Shown here: in pieces, positions 1 through 10,542 of the stretch
Layout of the letters: every line of letters begins with the position of its first letter
Position numbering within the stretch: the stretch's first letter is position 1
Assembly (NCBI GenBank): GCA_036897485.1
Contig: JAYMTF010000337.1
Location: 1-39,325, forward strand
Direction: 5' to 3'
Source: Pelargonium nanum
Taxonomy: Eukaryota; Streptophyta; Magnoliopsida; Geraniales; Geraniaceae
DNA length: 39,325 bases
The notes under the pieces: generated by a model
What the model was told of the DNA's origin: nothing
The model's input: only the letters and a program-made list of their open reading frames with translations
Database searches by the model: none
Position numbers and translations under genes: made by a program

Positions 1-135
1 ACCCGAGTTAGTTGTTAGCTCTCCCCTTAAACCCATAAATCTCACCCCATACCGTCGACAATGAGGCTCGAACACGAGACCTCAAAGAAAATCCAAAGCG
101 CATCAACCGCTTGGCCCAACATATTTTTTCTTTGG
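1..135 (-). repeat. tRNA-derived SINE-like element, cut by window edge
   Basis: Read on the minus strand this stretch has an RNA polymerase III internal promoter. The B box (GTTCGAGCC, plus positions 65-73) fits GWTCRANNC exactly. About 40 bases upstream is an A-box-like segment GGGCCAAGCGGTTGATGCGC (plus about 97-116) that resembles the D-arm of a Leu or Ser tRNA. The 3' part (minus strand) contains GGGGAGAGCTA, which recurs in the copy near 33927, so the two look related. The element runs to the left edge, so its 3' tail is not visible. I infer a tRNA-derived SINE rather than a tRNA gene because no acceptor-stem pairing is apparent. Confidence 0.6.
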
Positions 136-1029
136 TGTTTGTACTTGTTTTTCCCTTCTTGGGAATTCTTAATAAAGTACATTTTGTTGATAAAAAAAAA
201 GATTGAGAATCTTGCGCAAAGACATGATCTTTTAGGTAAAAATATGTCATCAGAGCTTCACCTCAATTGCAAATTTCAGTGGTGAAGTCATTCATGTTTA
301 TTCCTCAACTTTTGAAGGCAGGATCCGCATAAATGTCATTGTCGTTATTTAGTCTGACATTAATCCAATTAAACTGAAAGTCTCTATGTTAAGAGACATT
401 CAGACTGAATACGATGATATCATTGCTTTTTTTTAATATCTTAAGCTAATAAGTCGATTTTGAATGTTGTTTGTTTTCATTTATTTGAAGACCCGCAAAA
501 ATGGCAATGCATGCATTAGCTAGATCCTTCAATGTAGGTTTAGCTAGTTAGGAATGGAGTGTGCCCAACTGCCCATGATATTATTTTTAAAAAGGTTGTA
601 GACTTTTTATTTATTTAAATAGAGAGAATGAGCAATATTAATAATTCAAACATGTTATTTTGGAAATGGAGTTGGATTGATACTCAAACTTTGTCCTCTA
701 TTTTAATTAAATATTTAAAGAGATATAATTTGTGATTAATCATGCAAAGAGAAGGAAGGATCTTGCCATCTTGAAATGGTTATGCGTGGAAGCATATTCA
801 ATCAATGTAGCTGCGCATGTATCCCATTTTGTACGCAAGATCCAAGATATGGGATCCAAGCCATGCCCTTCCCATTAATTAATTAATTAAATAAATATAC
901 AATTTTAAAATGTTCTTTTTATTGTTCTATTCCTCGCACCAATTTTTACTTTTGTGTGGAGGAAAAACATATTACCAAAGTTCAATAAGATTTTTTAAAT
1001 AAATAAATCATACTAGCTACACAATATGG
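136..1029. other. Non-coding AT-rich DNA
   Basis: No coding exon, splice pattern or conserved protein is recognisable on either strand; only short chance reading frames occur. It contains simple AT-rich stretches, such as TTAATTAATTAATTAA near 875-890. I assign no function. Confidence 0.6.
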
Positions 1030-1137
1030 GGCAATTCTCCCATTAAAACTTTGCCCCACCCGATGCAAAAGTTGAACCCACGACCTCTCACAATCACAGA
1101 GAGATATGTGTCGTGACCATTGAGTCATCCCTTAAAA
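1030..1137 (-). repeat. tRNA-derived SINE-like element, second copy
   Basis: On the minus strand an A-box-like TGACTCAATGG (plus 1117-1127) is followed about 45 bases later by a B-box-like GTTCAACTT (plus 1069-1077). Between them is GAGAGGTCGTGGGTTCAAC, nearly the same wording as the copy at 14866. Downstream is GGGTGGGGCAAAG, matching the GGGTGGGGTGCAG of the copy near 33838. Both boxes carry one mismatch to consensus, so this is an old copy. It lies in intergenic DNA more than 2 kb upstream of the glucanase gene. Confidence 0.6.
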
Positions 1138-3200
1138 GACATAAACATTTGAGTTAATTTTAAATGTTATAATAAAATTATGCACAATATGCATGGTGAA
1201 AAAATAAACAACTACGGTGTTATTTTGAGATTAAGCATAACATATCTCTTAACCAACTTTAAATCCTCCTTAATTGGCTAATTGATGTCTCTAACGAAAA
1301 GAAAGAAAGAAAAAACATAAATGTACATATGCTCCATATCTAAACTAACATAAAGGTTATGCCACATAGCTTTCGTGGTTGGTCGATGGCATCTTGACAA
1401 TGGAGAAGTGGTGGTTGTTATTATCATTAGTCCTTTGAGTAAAGCTAAAACAATAATCATCAAATAAATAAATATGATTGTTCTAAAATGTATAACATAT
1501 TGGACTCGTTAATTCTTAGACAATGTATACTCACATTCATCTTGGGAGTTTAAGCTGTTATAAATAATAATCAATTCGTCCACACATTTGATGGGGAAGA
1601 TACATATAATAGCTGAAATAAAGGTCTACTAATATATCAATAAATTTCAAAGATATTCTAAAATATAAAGACCATACTAGCTGAGAAGACTCAAAGCAGG
1701 GTGGGCGATACGTGATTTTATACGTCAGTGTTCGAGTAGTAATAATGTTCATGGCTGTGAGAGACGGAGGTCAGGTTTGTCGAGGTGTTGTCGATTTGTG
1801 AAGTGTTTAGCTTGGTTGTGGGTCCAAGTTTTCAAGATGATGAGGTATTGTCTAACGCGATTCAAATCGGTTAAGTTTTGTTGGTTGGAGAGGAGTATGT
1901 CAATGTCTTCGATCTTATTAAGTGAGTTGGTGTAACGGATTTTTGGATGGTGGAAGCGATGGTTTACTAGGAGTAGAATTGGAACCAAATAATGTTTGGG
2001 AGTGACGTTTTACAAGTGATTCAGGTCGAAGGTGAGGATTCTACTACCTTAGGTATTGTGATTTCTGACATAAACAAACTTTTAAGATGTTTTGATAGTT
2101 GTGTTTTTTCTATTACTCGTAAGTATGCCAATAGAGCGCAAGAGTTACAATTCGTGTTCATGAATTGTGTTCATGTCATGTTGAAAATTTAGTATCATAT
2201 TAAACAAGTCAACCTGAACAATACTCGTTTATGAACGAGTTAACACAGCATGATATGACTAACTTATCTAAATAATTACGTTCAAAATTATACGACACGA
2301 CCCAATAACCTTTCTTTTACTTATATGTGTCATTTTGTACACAACACGTTTGAAAGTATACAATTTGGTAATTGGTGAAGGATATTGTTTATGGGGAAGA
2401 GAGGTGAGACAAAATTAGGCATGGAGGTCACGCTTTCAAGCCCACCGCCCCTCAGCCATAGGCGGCTTCCTCGTCCCTCAACAGAGTCGGCTTCTTATCA
2501 GCTACCGACACCTCACCCTTCACACGTGTACTGTGTTTAAGATTTTACAATTACAACCCTTTTTTTAAATTAAAATATTACGGCTAATTAATTAATGAGA
2601 TCTTGTTTCTTCTACTGTTATTTATGGTGGCTTTCACTTTTTCTGTTGAGGTTTGAAAAGTCCACTTTCCCAAATCAATCACAATTGCAAGATGCTGTTG
2701 CCAACACCTGTTCACCATGCCCCCACTTGTTTTCACTTCCTTTTCCCAATGGTCCACTTCTCTACAACTAATTGTCTTTTGATTATTTGCTCTCATCTAG
2801 GTTATAGTATTGGTATGTTTTCAACACTCCTTAAATAGTCGACTTGAAATATTAAATATAAATAAGACACACAAAATGTTTACAGAAATAGAGTTATACT
2901 CGATTATAATGAATTTGCAACACGCGATTAATTATTATCCTTCTAATATTAGTCTATTCATGCCTAACCCACATTTTTTTTTGCTTAATCATATTGAAAA
3001 TTCCATACCATTCTCTATTCAGTACATGTAATTAATAGTTTTAGTCAATATCTTTTCTTGTGGGAATTGTTTGACGGCCATAAATTACTATGATTTGTGA
3101 AAAAAAGTGGAGCCAGGGTTGACCGAAACAGAGCAGGATGGAGTAACAGAGATAGCCAGATAGGCTTTAGCTACCGCCCTTTCCTTCCTCTCTTCCCATC
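1138..3200. other. Non-coding DNA upstream of the glucanase gene
   Basis: No gene is supported here. The open frames are short and show no family similarity that I recognise. Visible items are an ACACGTGT E/G-box-like element near 2522-2529, an inverted repeat ACTCGTT-TATG-AACGAGT near 2224-2241 inside sequence that reads like a dispersed repeat, and poly-T runs. It may hold distal promoter elements of the gene at 3345, but nothing proves this. Confidence 0.5.
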
Positions 3201-3202
3201 CC

Positions 3203-3218
3203 CCAATATATATATAAA
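3203..3218 (+). promoter_or_regulatory. TATA box of the GH17 glucanase gene
   Basis: The sequence CCCAATATATATATAAAC lies about 130 bases upstream of the ATG at 3345. This is a suitable place for a TATA box giving a 5' UTR of roughly 100 bases. There is no transcript evidence. Confidence 0.5.
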
Positions 3219-3344
3219 CTCAAACTTTACGTTATTTGGCACAAGATACGTATCCGCGTAAACAATTGCAGAGCAGAGCAAAGCAGGGGTTGGTCACGGC
3301 CTGGTCTATTTTAGATCACTAACATTTCACTGCTTATTCAATTC

Positions 3345-4804
3345 ATGGCTGCAACCTCCTCCTGCTCCCTCCTCTTCCTCCTCACTTTCTCTGGTTCGTT
3401 TCTCTTTCTTACTCTGTTTCTTGCATTTTCTTGCAAATCCAATCATTTTTGGGTACTCCACGAAAACTGGAATGTCATATGATTTAACCCATCACATTCG
3501 ACTTCTGATCTGATCTGAATAATATGATGTAACTGTCAAAAAAAGAACAGAACATAATATTCAGATTTGAATATCTATATCTATATCTGACTCTGTTTTA
3601 TGTTTTAGCAGTTGCTGTCGTCGAAATCCATGGGCTTGGAGTTGGAATCAACTACGGCCAGATAGCCAACAACCTTCCTTCTCCGTCACGCGTCAACTTC
3701 CTCCTCAGATCTCTCAACATCAGCAGAGTGAAACTCTACGACGCCGATCCCAATGTCCTCCGAGCATTCTCCAACTCCGATGTCGATTTCATCATCGGTC
3801 TCGGCAACGAGTACCTCCAAAACATGACCGATCCGGTCAAGGCCCAGAACTGGATCCTCCAGCACGTCCAGCCCCACCTCCCTCAGACCAAAATCTCAAC
3901 CATCATGGTCGGCAACGAGGTCTTCCCCACCTCCGACCCCATCTTGCTCACCAATCTCCTCCCCGCCATGAAAACCGTCTACTCTGCTCTCGTCGCTCTC
4001 GGACTCGACTCCCAAGTCACCGTCACCACGGCCCATTCGCTCAACATTCTCGACATCTCCTACCCTCCTTCCTCCGGCACGTTCCGGGAAGATCTGGTAC
4101 AATATCTCCGGCCAATTCTCAGCTTCCACTCTCAGGTCAAGTCTCCGTTTCTCATCAATGCCTATCCTTATTTCGCCTACAAAGCTAGCCCCAACCAGGT
4201 GGCTATTGAGTATGTGCTCTTCGAGCCCAACGATGGGATGGTCGATACCAACACTAATCTGCACTACGACAACATGTTGTACGCTCAAATCGATGCGGTT
4301 TATGCGGCAATTAAAGCTCTTGGGTACACAGATGTTGAGGTCAGGATCTCCGAGACGGGCTGGCCTTCTAAAGGAGACGAAAACGAGGTCGGAGCTACGC
4401 CGGAAAATGCTGGGATATATAACAGCAACCTGTTGCGCCGGATAGAGGAGAGGCAGGGCACTCCGGCGAAACCTGACGTGCCGTTGGACATTTTTGTGTT
4501 CGCGCTTTTTAATGAGAATTTGAAGCCCGGTCCGGCGTCGGAGAGGAACTACGGGCTCTTCTATCCCGACGGCTCTCCGGTTTACAACATCGGAGTTCAG
4601 GGATATCTCCCGGAGCTAACCATTTCGTCTTCCGCAACAACAAACGTAAGTTCCTCTGTTTCTTGTATATGTGTGTGAAAATCTTTTGTTTTGTTTCATT
4701 AAGGTTTTAACGAGATTGTTGTGTTTTGTTTTCTTAATCTTTTGCAGATTTTTTCTTTCTTCAATCTTCTGTTCGTTGTAGTAGCTTGCTTAGTATTTTC
4801 GTAA
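3345..4804 (+). CDS. Glucan endo-1,3-beta-glucosidase (GH17), probably GPI-anchored
   Basis: Three exons: 3345-3393, 3612-4645, 4748-4804, giving 379 residues. It should hydrolyse beta-1,3-glucan (callose) at the cell surface or plasmodesmata. The order is a signal peptide (about residues 1-24, a Leu/Phe-rich core split by intron 1), the GH17 barrel starting GVGINYGQIANNLPS, then a short C-terminal tail. The likely acid/base residue is E119 in VGNEVF and the nucleophile is E264 in ISETGWPS. Exon 3 encodes 18 residues ending in a run of hydrophobic amino acids after a Ser/Thr-rich stretch, as in a GPI-attachment signal. No CBM43 (X8) domain is present. Phases join cleanly (1, then 0). The start is the first ATG after the TATA box and opens the signal peptide. 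It resembles Arabidopsis At2g27500 by family and position; the exact orthologue is inferred from synteny. Confidence 0.92.
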
Positions 4805-7353
4805 TTAGTCCACCAACTGACATCAATTTAACCATACATCAATATCAACCATTCATATGCAAGAGGAGCCAATTACAGGTAAGCAAACCATTTGTTTTAT
4901 AAAGTTCATGCTTTAATTTTATGTAAATGCTATCGGCCCTAAATGACATGCATTGAGTTGACAAACATCCGACTATTAGATATTTTGTCCGAAATGAGTT
5001 CGTTTCGTAGCAATCCAAAATCAATAATATCTGCATTGAGAAATTCACTAAGTAGGAGAGCAATAGAAATGAACTAGGCGGCTAAAACTGGGGGAGGTAG
5101 TGTGGTTAGGAATTTTGGAGGCATCTGGTTGGAAGGTTTCAAGTTCCACACCAATGCCATATATCTATCTACAATGGTGGAGCTAGAGGTGGGCCGTAGT
5201 TGACAAGGGTTGAATTGATGTTGATGCTACACAACTAAGGACGTTCAAGTTTAATTTAAGAGTAAAAGCTAAAAAAAATGTGTACATCCACTTTCAAATG
5301 CTGGCTCCGCCCGCGGGCAATTTTGTTAAGAGTTGTAGAATGTCAACCACTTGATACATGCACCAAGTGGACCTTGACAATATTGCAAACTGGTTTTGCC
5401 GTATACAACTTCAATTGCAATGTATTTGTATAATCTGTAATTATGAGAGCATCGGAAGACAAAAAATGGGAAAGTGGTCTCCATCTTCCTTCCTTATCTC
5501 CACTTGCAATCATGCATGTGAATCTTCCTGTGGACAAAATTCTGACTGTCTTGTGCCACACAAAAGTCCAAATTGGGTTCTATCAGCAAAACAAGAACCC
5601 ATCCTTTCAGTTTCATCTTTCGGTAGCCTACCACTTCCTGTTCATATCAATAGGCACAAAAATATCCCCAAGACGCACATTTTGGAACGCGGAAACATGA
5701 AAACATGTCGAGATTTTTATCTCAGACTAACAAAAATCAATGTGAGAATCATAGGTTATGTGAAAACCATGCGAGTGAAAACATCATATGATTTTAACAT
5801 GCGAAAAGTGAGAAAGTCGCGGTAGTGCCAATCAACATCAAATGGAAATGGCGTTGCATCAGCAAGCATATGGGCCTAAGAGGATAAGATTGACAGAGAA
5901 GAATCGTCTGGACAAAATTTCAACACATGAACAATGACTTGTTAGCTACCACAATAACACTAATTATGATCAACCATCCCTAAGGCTAGAGGTTGGTGGT
6001 GGATCATTTTTCATTAGCCCCTAGGATTTGAATGGTTGTATAAATAGAATTTAATATTCCAATTCAAATTCAAAGGGTAATCAAATTTGGTTTCTGCAAA
6101 GTTGAAATACCTGAAAATTTGGTTTGATTCAATTTTTCAAACTTGGTGGGTCAGTTTTCCATTAATTCCATGTGATTTATGTTATGTTTACATGCAGGGA
6201 GAGAAGGGGCTGGAGGATTTATAAAAATGGATTCACAAGAGGGAAGCGTCTGTTTATAATATTCTTACAAGGAACCGTGAAGAACAGCTACATTTACCAT
6301 TATTATATTTTGCTAACACATCAGGAGGCGCTGTAATAAGGAGATTATATCAATTCTTTGTAACTAGCATTCAATAATGTACCAACTCATAAAGATTATT
6401 ATAATATAATAGTTCAATTCCATTCATTTATTATGATACATCACTCTTCAATATAAAATTATGGTTGTTTATCATCCTAGTTTTTTACTCAAATAAATAA
6501 CAATGAGGTCATTCTTGCACGCTTTATTTGTAGAATCAAATAGATGGTGACTTTAACAGTTTCGGTGCATCTTGTTTTGATTTAGTCAAACCGGGCGCAA
6601 TACGAATGTTTGTTGCCTTATGCACGTATTAAAAAAAATTGTTCTAAGTGTTACGCTATGTTCAATTGTCGATCCAAACTTCGGTTTTGGAGTCTCGAAA
6701 TTGTGACCTATGAGAAACAATTCACCAAAGACGGAGATCTCATATGTGTTTTCGAGACACTGCCTCTGTCGTGAGAGTAAGACCTTGGTCGAAAATCACA
6801 ACCAAGAGTGAGGTTTAGAGAAAGAACGTGGACAAAGATAATTAATGATAACTCCTTCCTCTTACTAGGAGGATGATATTTATATATACTACCAATGTTC
6901 ATCACGTGTTGACGCGTGGTTGATTATTAGCAAGTTAGGTTCGTTTCGGGCCCACTTGAGCATTGGGCTCTAGCTTTTTAGATGCGCCGTTTGCGGGCGT
7001 CATGCGAGTTCGAGAGTTCCCTTATATTCATTATGCATAGCGAGAAGTATCAAAGCTCTTAAAAGTCTCTACCACTCATGATAGCGTCTTAGGATTTCGT
7101 GAAGGTCAATTTGAGCTTCCGTGAACCCTTAAATGCGCCTCAATTATGACAAATTCATTTGAACCACGAAATAGGCAGAATCTTCGCCTTTATCGCGACC
7201 TAAGTGTGTCCGACTTCTTCAATCGATCGTATTCGGGCGTTGGCTCGTTCCGCAAGAGGTGAGATTCGTGGGAGCAAGTTTCTTAACCATGTGATGGGTT
7301 TCATTATCGGGCGTATGCTATTTACGAGCTCCCATTTTCCTTATTCAGTGATC
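4805..7353. other. Gene-poor spacer downstream of the glucanase
   Basis: Apart from the glucanase 3' UTR at the left, I find no exon chain or known domain. A 155-codon frame at 5358-5825 has no recognisable motif and no flanking splice context, so I do not call it. The part from about 6600 to 7350 is richer in CpG and has a promoter-like TTTATATATACTA near 6880, as in LTR regions, but I could not define termini. In Arabidopsis I recall a dephospho-CoA kinase gene at this position; no P-loop of that family is seen here. Confidence 0.5.
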
Positions 7354-7438
7354 GAAGGTTTTGTTTACCATCTCTAAAGACTGAAGGTTCCGTGTTTACC
7401 ATCTCCGAAGTCTGAAGGTTCTGTTTACATCTTCGGTG
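7354..7438 (+). repeat. Short imperfect tandem repeat, about 3 units
   Basis: The phrase GAAGGTT(C/T)(C/T)GTGTTTACCATCTC recurs three times with a period of about 28-31 bases, starting near 7354, 7383 and 7414, with the last unit degenerate. It lies in non-coding DNA. Just downstream (about 7475-7520) AAGTCCGTGAGAACG and AAGTTTGCAAGAACG form another loose pair. The significance is unknown. Confidence 0.55.
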
Positions 7439-7988
7439 ACATAATGCTTTGTATTTGTGGGCTTGTCTTTCAAGTGCAAGTCCGTGAGAACGTCTTTCGA
7501 GAGCAAGTTTGCAAGAACGCGGTACGGCAACATGTTTACGGTGACGTAACGAGATATCTGGGGAAGTCCAGAGATACTCGGGACTAAAAAATTCGTTGTG
7601 GTGGCCCGTTTGACATTTTGGGTAGGGGCTGACGTGGCCCTCGAACGCCACTGTCACGTCTATATTGGCTGTATTTAACTTATGAATTTTCAAGTAGCAT
7701 GAAGTATGAAACAAAAATACATCAAGCTTATCAATTGTCATGTTAACTTTAGTTCTTCAAGGAAAATGTCTCAAACAAACATATTGAAGAGGTTTATCAC
7801 AATAACATACTCTGCACATAATTCTCAGCAATGTAAACACAGTCTTGGGTCGATGCAACTATAGTGTAAGAACTCAAAGATCAAAATCTTGAATTTCAAA
7901 ATATACAAGGTCTTGATTCAATGCAATAGTAGTACTGTACGCACGAAAAAGAATCGAAATTATACAGCGGAATGGGGTTGATCCAAAG

Positions 7989-10108
7989 TCAATTATACGA
8001 CACCAGGAAAGGGATAACCATAGACATGAAAGCATCATAGGTAAATGTCGCCGAACCAGTGTATTGTGAATCCTTCTCCTTAAACTTTTCAGTCAAACCC
8101 TGTAATTGCAATATCATCTGCAGCTATCAGATAACAAACACACAAAGATACAATGATAGACTAGACTATTGAAAGGAAAAGTTGCAAATAAAAATAGAAG
8201 TAGCATAAGATTCATTCAACTGAGTATGGTACATAGAAGATTATGTTCACTTACCTTCACAATCATCGCACACCTGCATATCCCATGAAACATAAAATTA
8301 GGAACATACTCATCTCAAGACCCCAAAAAGATTGCAAGTAATGTATGCGAGAAAGAAAACTTACTCAACAAAACTATCAAAGTCAAGTTCAACTCTCCGA
8401 CCACTTTGATCATCATACATGGAAATCAGGACTTGAAGTACGGAAGGTGGGATTGCATACCCAAGACTGTAGAGAGCATCCCTGAGTTCTGATAAATCAA
8501 TCTTTCCACTTCTATCTCTGTCAAATCTCTCAAATATGGCCTACAAACGTACATTTACAAACATACAGATCAGAACAGCATGATCTGCGCAGCAACAAAT
8601 TATAGGGCGAAAAAATCTGGTTTGACAAAAAATCTATCTATTTAGATGACAGAAGCGATTCATGAAATTTCTGCTTAGGTTGCACAAGAACAAGGGCATC
8701 CTTCCAAAAACAATGAGATTGAATATGATGCTAAAGATTAGTCAACATATACTTCACCCAACTGTACTTATCAATCAAGTTTATTACTTACTGTAATAAT
8801 GTTACTATTATACATAATTATTATGGCTTAGGATACTGTTTGCATCCATTGGTTTCCTCGTAACGGAATCACTATTAGCTAAGAAATGCATGCAAATCAA
8901 ATAATACGACGCACAGACTACATATCCTTTACGCTATATAAAGTACATTCGTCAGCTAAAAAAGTCCAATATCTCAATTATATTCTCCACAACCTCCCTA
9001 TACATAAACATACCCCTTTTCATTTGAAATCTTTTCAGATGTCCCAAACAATAGTCTCAAAATATAAAGACAAGAAAGTTATATAAATGACTCAATAAAG
9101 CAATTGTTTTTGCATTCATCTTTCCTTTCCAGGACCTTCTGTCTTTCTTTTCCAAGAACCAAAAGGACTGCAGATTTATTTTTTGGAGATGCCTTATAGC
9201 CCTATCCATTTATCGTAAAGGAGTGAGAGATGGAACAATGAAACAAAAGAAGGATAGGATTACTCACGCGCCACTGCCTGAGGCAACTCCACAAGTTCGC
9301 AAACTCCTTAGGCCCTGTGACAGGAAGTTCAGCCAACATCAATTCACATTGCTATCAACAAACAGAAAGTGAAAAGACTTTGATGTACAAGGCAATTGAT
9401 ATATCTAAAGTGTTTGACTTTGTTTCAAATGTAAGATCCAACAACAAAAATTCTTCCAACCCCTTTACGAGTCCAATCTTCAACATTCCCATTTGAAAAT
9501 ATAAGAGCAAACAACTCACCGGTTCTCAATGAATCATTGGGATTCTTGAACAGAAACATAAGCAAATGAATAGTCCTGAGACTAAACCTCCGGTACTCCG
9601 AGGAAAGAGCCTGCTGAAGCTCATAGTCATCTATATATCCACTCCTGTCCTTGTCCACCATTTGAAAGCTTCTAATCACTTCTGGATGTGTCCCCGGTGG
9701 AAAAGCCGAAACCTGGCCATATTGGTGCTGCCCAAGATTGTAGTAATCGCTGCCATAAGGACGACCATACATATCCATAGAGCTAGGCGCATGAAATTGC
9801 TGCAACCCAGAGTCATATACAGGAGCATATTGTGATGAGACCTGCCCATAACTGGGAACATTCGGACTCGGACTCGGACTCGGAGGTCGGTAAGATTGGG
9901 GCTGCCCGTAACTGGGAACATGAAATTGCTGCTGCCCATTGTTGTAATTTGGAGGAGAGTGAGAGGAGGCGTCAGGCGTGTACGATTCCGGCATGGTAGG
10001 CGCAGAGGGAGTGTAGGATTGAGAGGAAGACGATTTCAGATGATTTGGATTCTGATTCCGACGATCGGATTCGGAGGAGGCGATATGATCAAAATCAATT
10101 CTTTCCAT
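7989..10108 (-). CDS. CML48: Penta-EF-hand calcium-binding protein, CML48-like
   Basis: Five exons (written in gene order): 10108-9520, 9314-9268, 8540-8365, 8273-8255, 8099-7989, giving 313 residues with clean phases. The first 135 residues or so are low complexity, rich in Pro, Tyr, Gln, Ser and Gly (repeats such as VPSYGQ), as in penta-EF-hand proteins like ALG-2 and plant CML48-50. EF loop 1 is D152-E163 (DKDRSGYIDDYE) and a second canonical loop is D219-E230 (DRDRSGKIDLSE). Later EF units are degenerate, as usual when the last pair serves dimerisation. It is expected to bind Ca2+ and partner proteins at membranes. The start is the ATG at 10108; an in-frame GTG farther up is not a plausible plant start. 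The 19-base exon 4 is supported by AG/GT borders and frame. It is head to head with the gene at 10543. The symbol rests on similarity plus synteny with At2g27480. Confidence 0.88.
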
Positions 10109-10166
10109 ATTGATATTGTGTTTTGCTTGCTTGATCCAATGCTCAAATTTCACTATCAGGGCTCTT

Positions 10167-10184
10167 CTTCTTCTTCTTCTTCTT
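10167..10184. repeat. (CTT)n / (GAA)n microsatellite in 5' UTR
   Basis: About six CTT units on the plus strand read as GAA on the coding strand of the EF-hand gene, roughly 60 bases upstream of its ATG, so probably in the leader. GAA/GA-rich leaders are common in plants. Confidence 0.75.
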
Positions 10185-10444
10185 AGAGGTTAATCAAAAG
10201 AGAAATTGAAGTGGTCAACAAACCGCGTGCGCACTGAATTGATCATCTGTTTCTGGGAAAATCTAATTCCTTAGTCCTAGCTCATTTCGCAACCTATGTG
10301 AAAATCAAATCACCATGTTCCATTATCTGTGATACGATTTAAACGACGTCACTTAGATGTGTAATTTTCCGACCAAAATCAGACAAGCGCTTGGGCTTGG
10401 CCCAATGGGCCTGAGAACGAAGCTGAGCGAAGTCCACCTAATGA

Positions 10445-10454
10445 TGGCGGGAAA
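10445..10454 (-). promoter_or_regulatory. E2F binding site upstream of DPB4-like gene
   Basis: TGGCGGGAAA is the reverse complement of TTTCCCGCCA, a full match to the plant E2F consensus TTTSSCGC. It lies 89 bases upstream of the ATG of a DNA polymerase epsilon subunit gene. E2F control of replication genes at G1/S is established in plants; use of this particular site is inferred. Confidence 0.75.
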
Positions 10455-10542
10455 TAAAAGGTGAATGACTGATTTATCCCCGACTCATTCAATTGAGTCA
10501 AGTGCGAGCGAGCGAGGAGGGTAGCATTTTGCGAAGAGAGAG

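Larger units (their letters stand above)
10109..10542. promoter_or_regulatory. Bidirectional promoter between CML48-like and DPB4-like genes
   Basis: Only 434 bases separate two divergent start codons. Toward the EF-hand gene there is a GAA/CTT microsatellite (about 10167-10184) probably in its 5' UTR. Toward the polymerase subunit gene there are TGGGCY-type site II motifs (GGGCTTGGCCCAATGGGCC, about 10393-10411), an E2F site at 10445-10454, and a TGACGTCG-like CRE core on the minus strand (about 10345). No clear TATA box is present on the right side, as usual for site II promoters of growth-related genes. Confidence 0.6.

Noticed and set aside
5095-5160. Possible further SINE copy (GGTAGTGTGGTTAGG, AAGGTTTCAAGTTCC)
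   Set aside because: The B box does not match the pol III consensus and none of the tail words shared by the other copies is present.
5358-5825. 155-codon frame downstream of the glucanase
   Set aside because: There is no recognisable domain, a mixed Cys/His-rich chance composition, no splice partners and no promoter context.
6640-7740. Possible solo LTR (TATA-like stretch near 6880, CpG-rich)
   Set aside because: I could not find TG...CA termini with a target-site duplication, nor a second copy clearly alike in the window; a similar-looking region at 12930-13450 is only loosely alike.
10151-10153. GTG start extending the EF-hand protein N-terminally
   Set aside because: Plant nuclear genes rarely start at GTG; an ATG in the same frame lies at 10106-10108.
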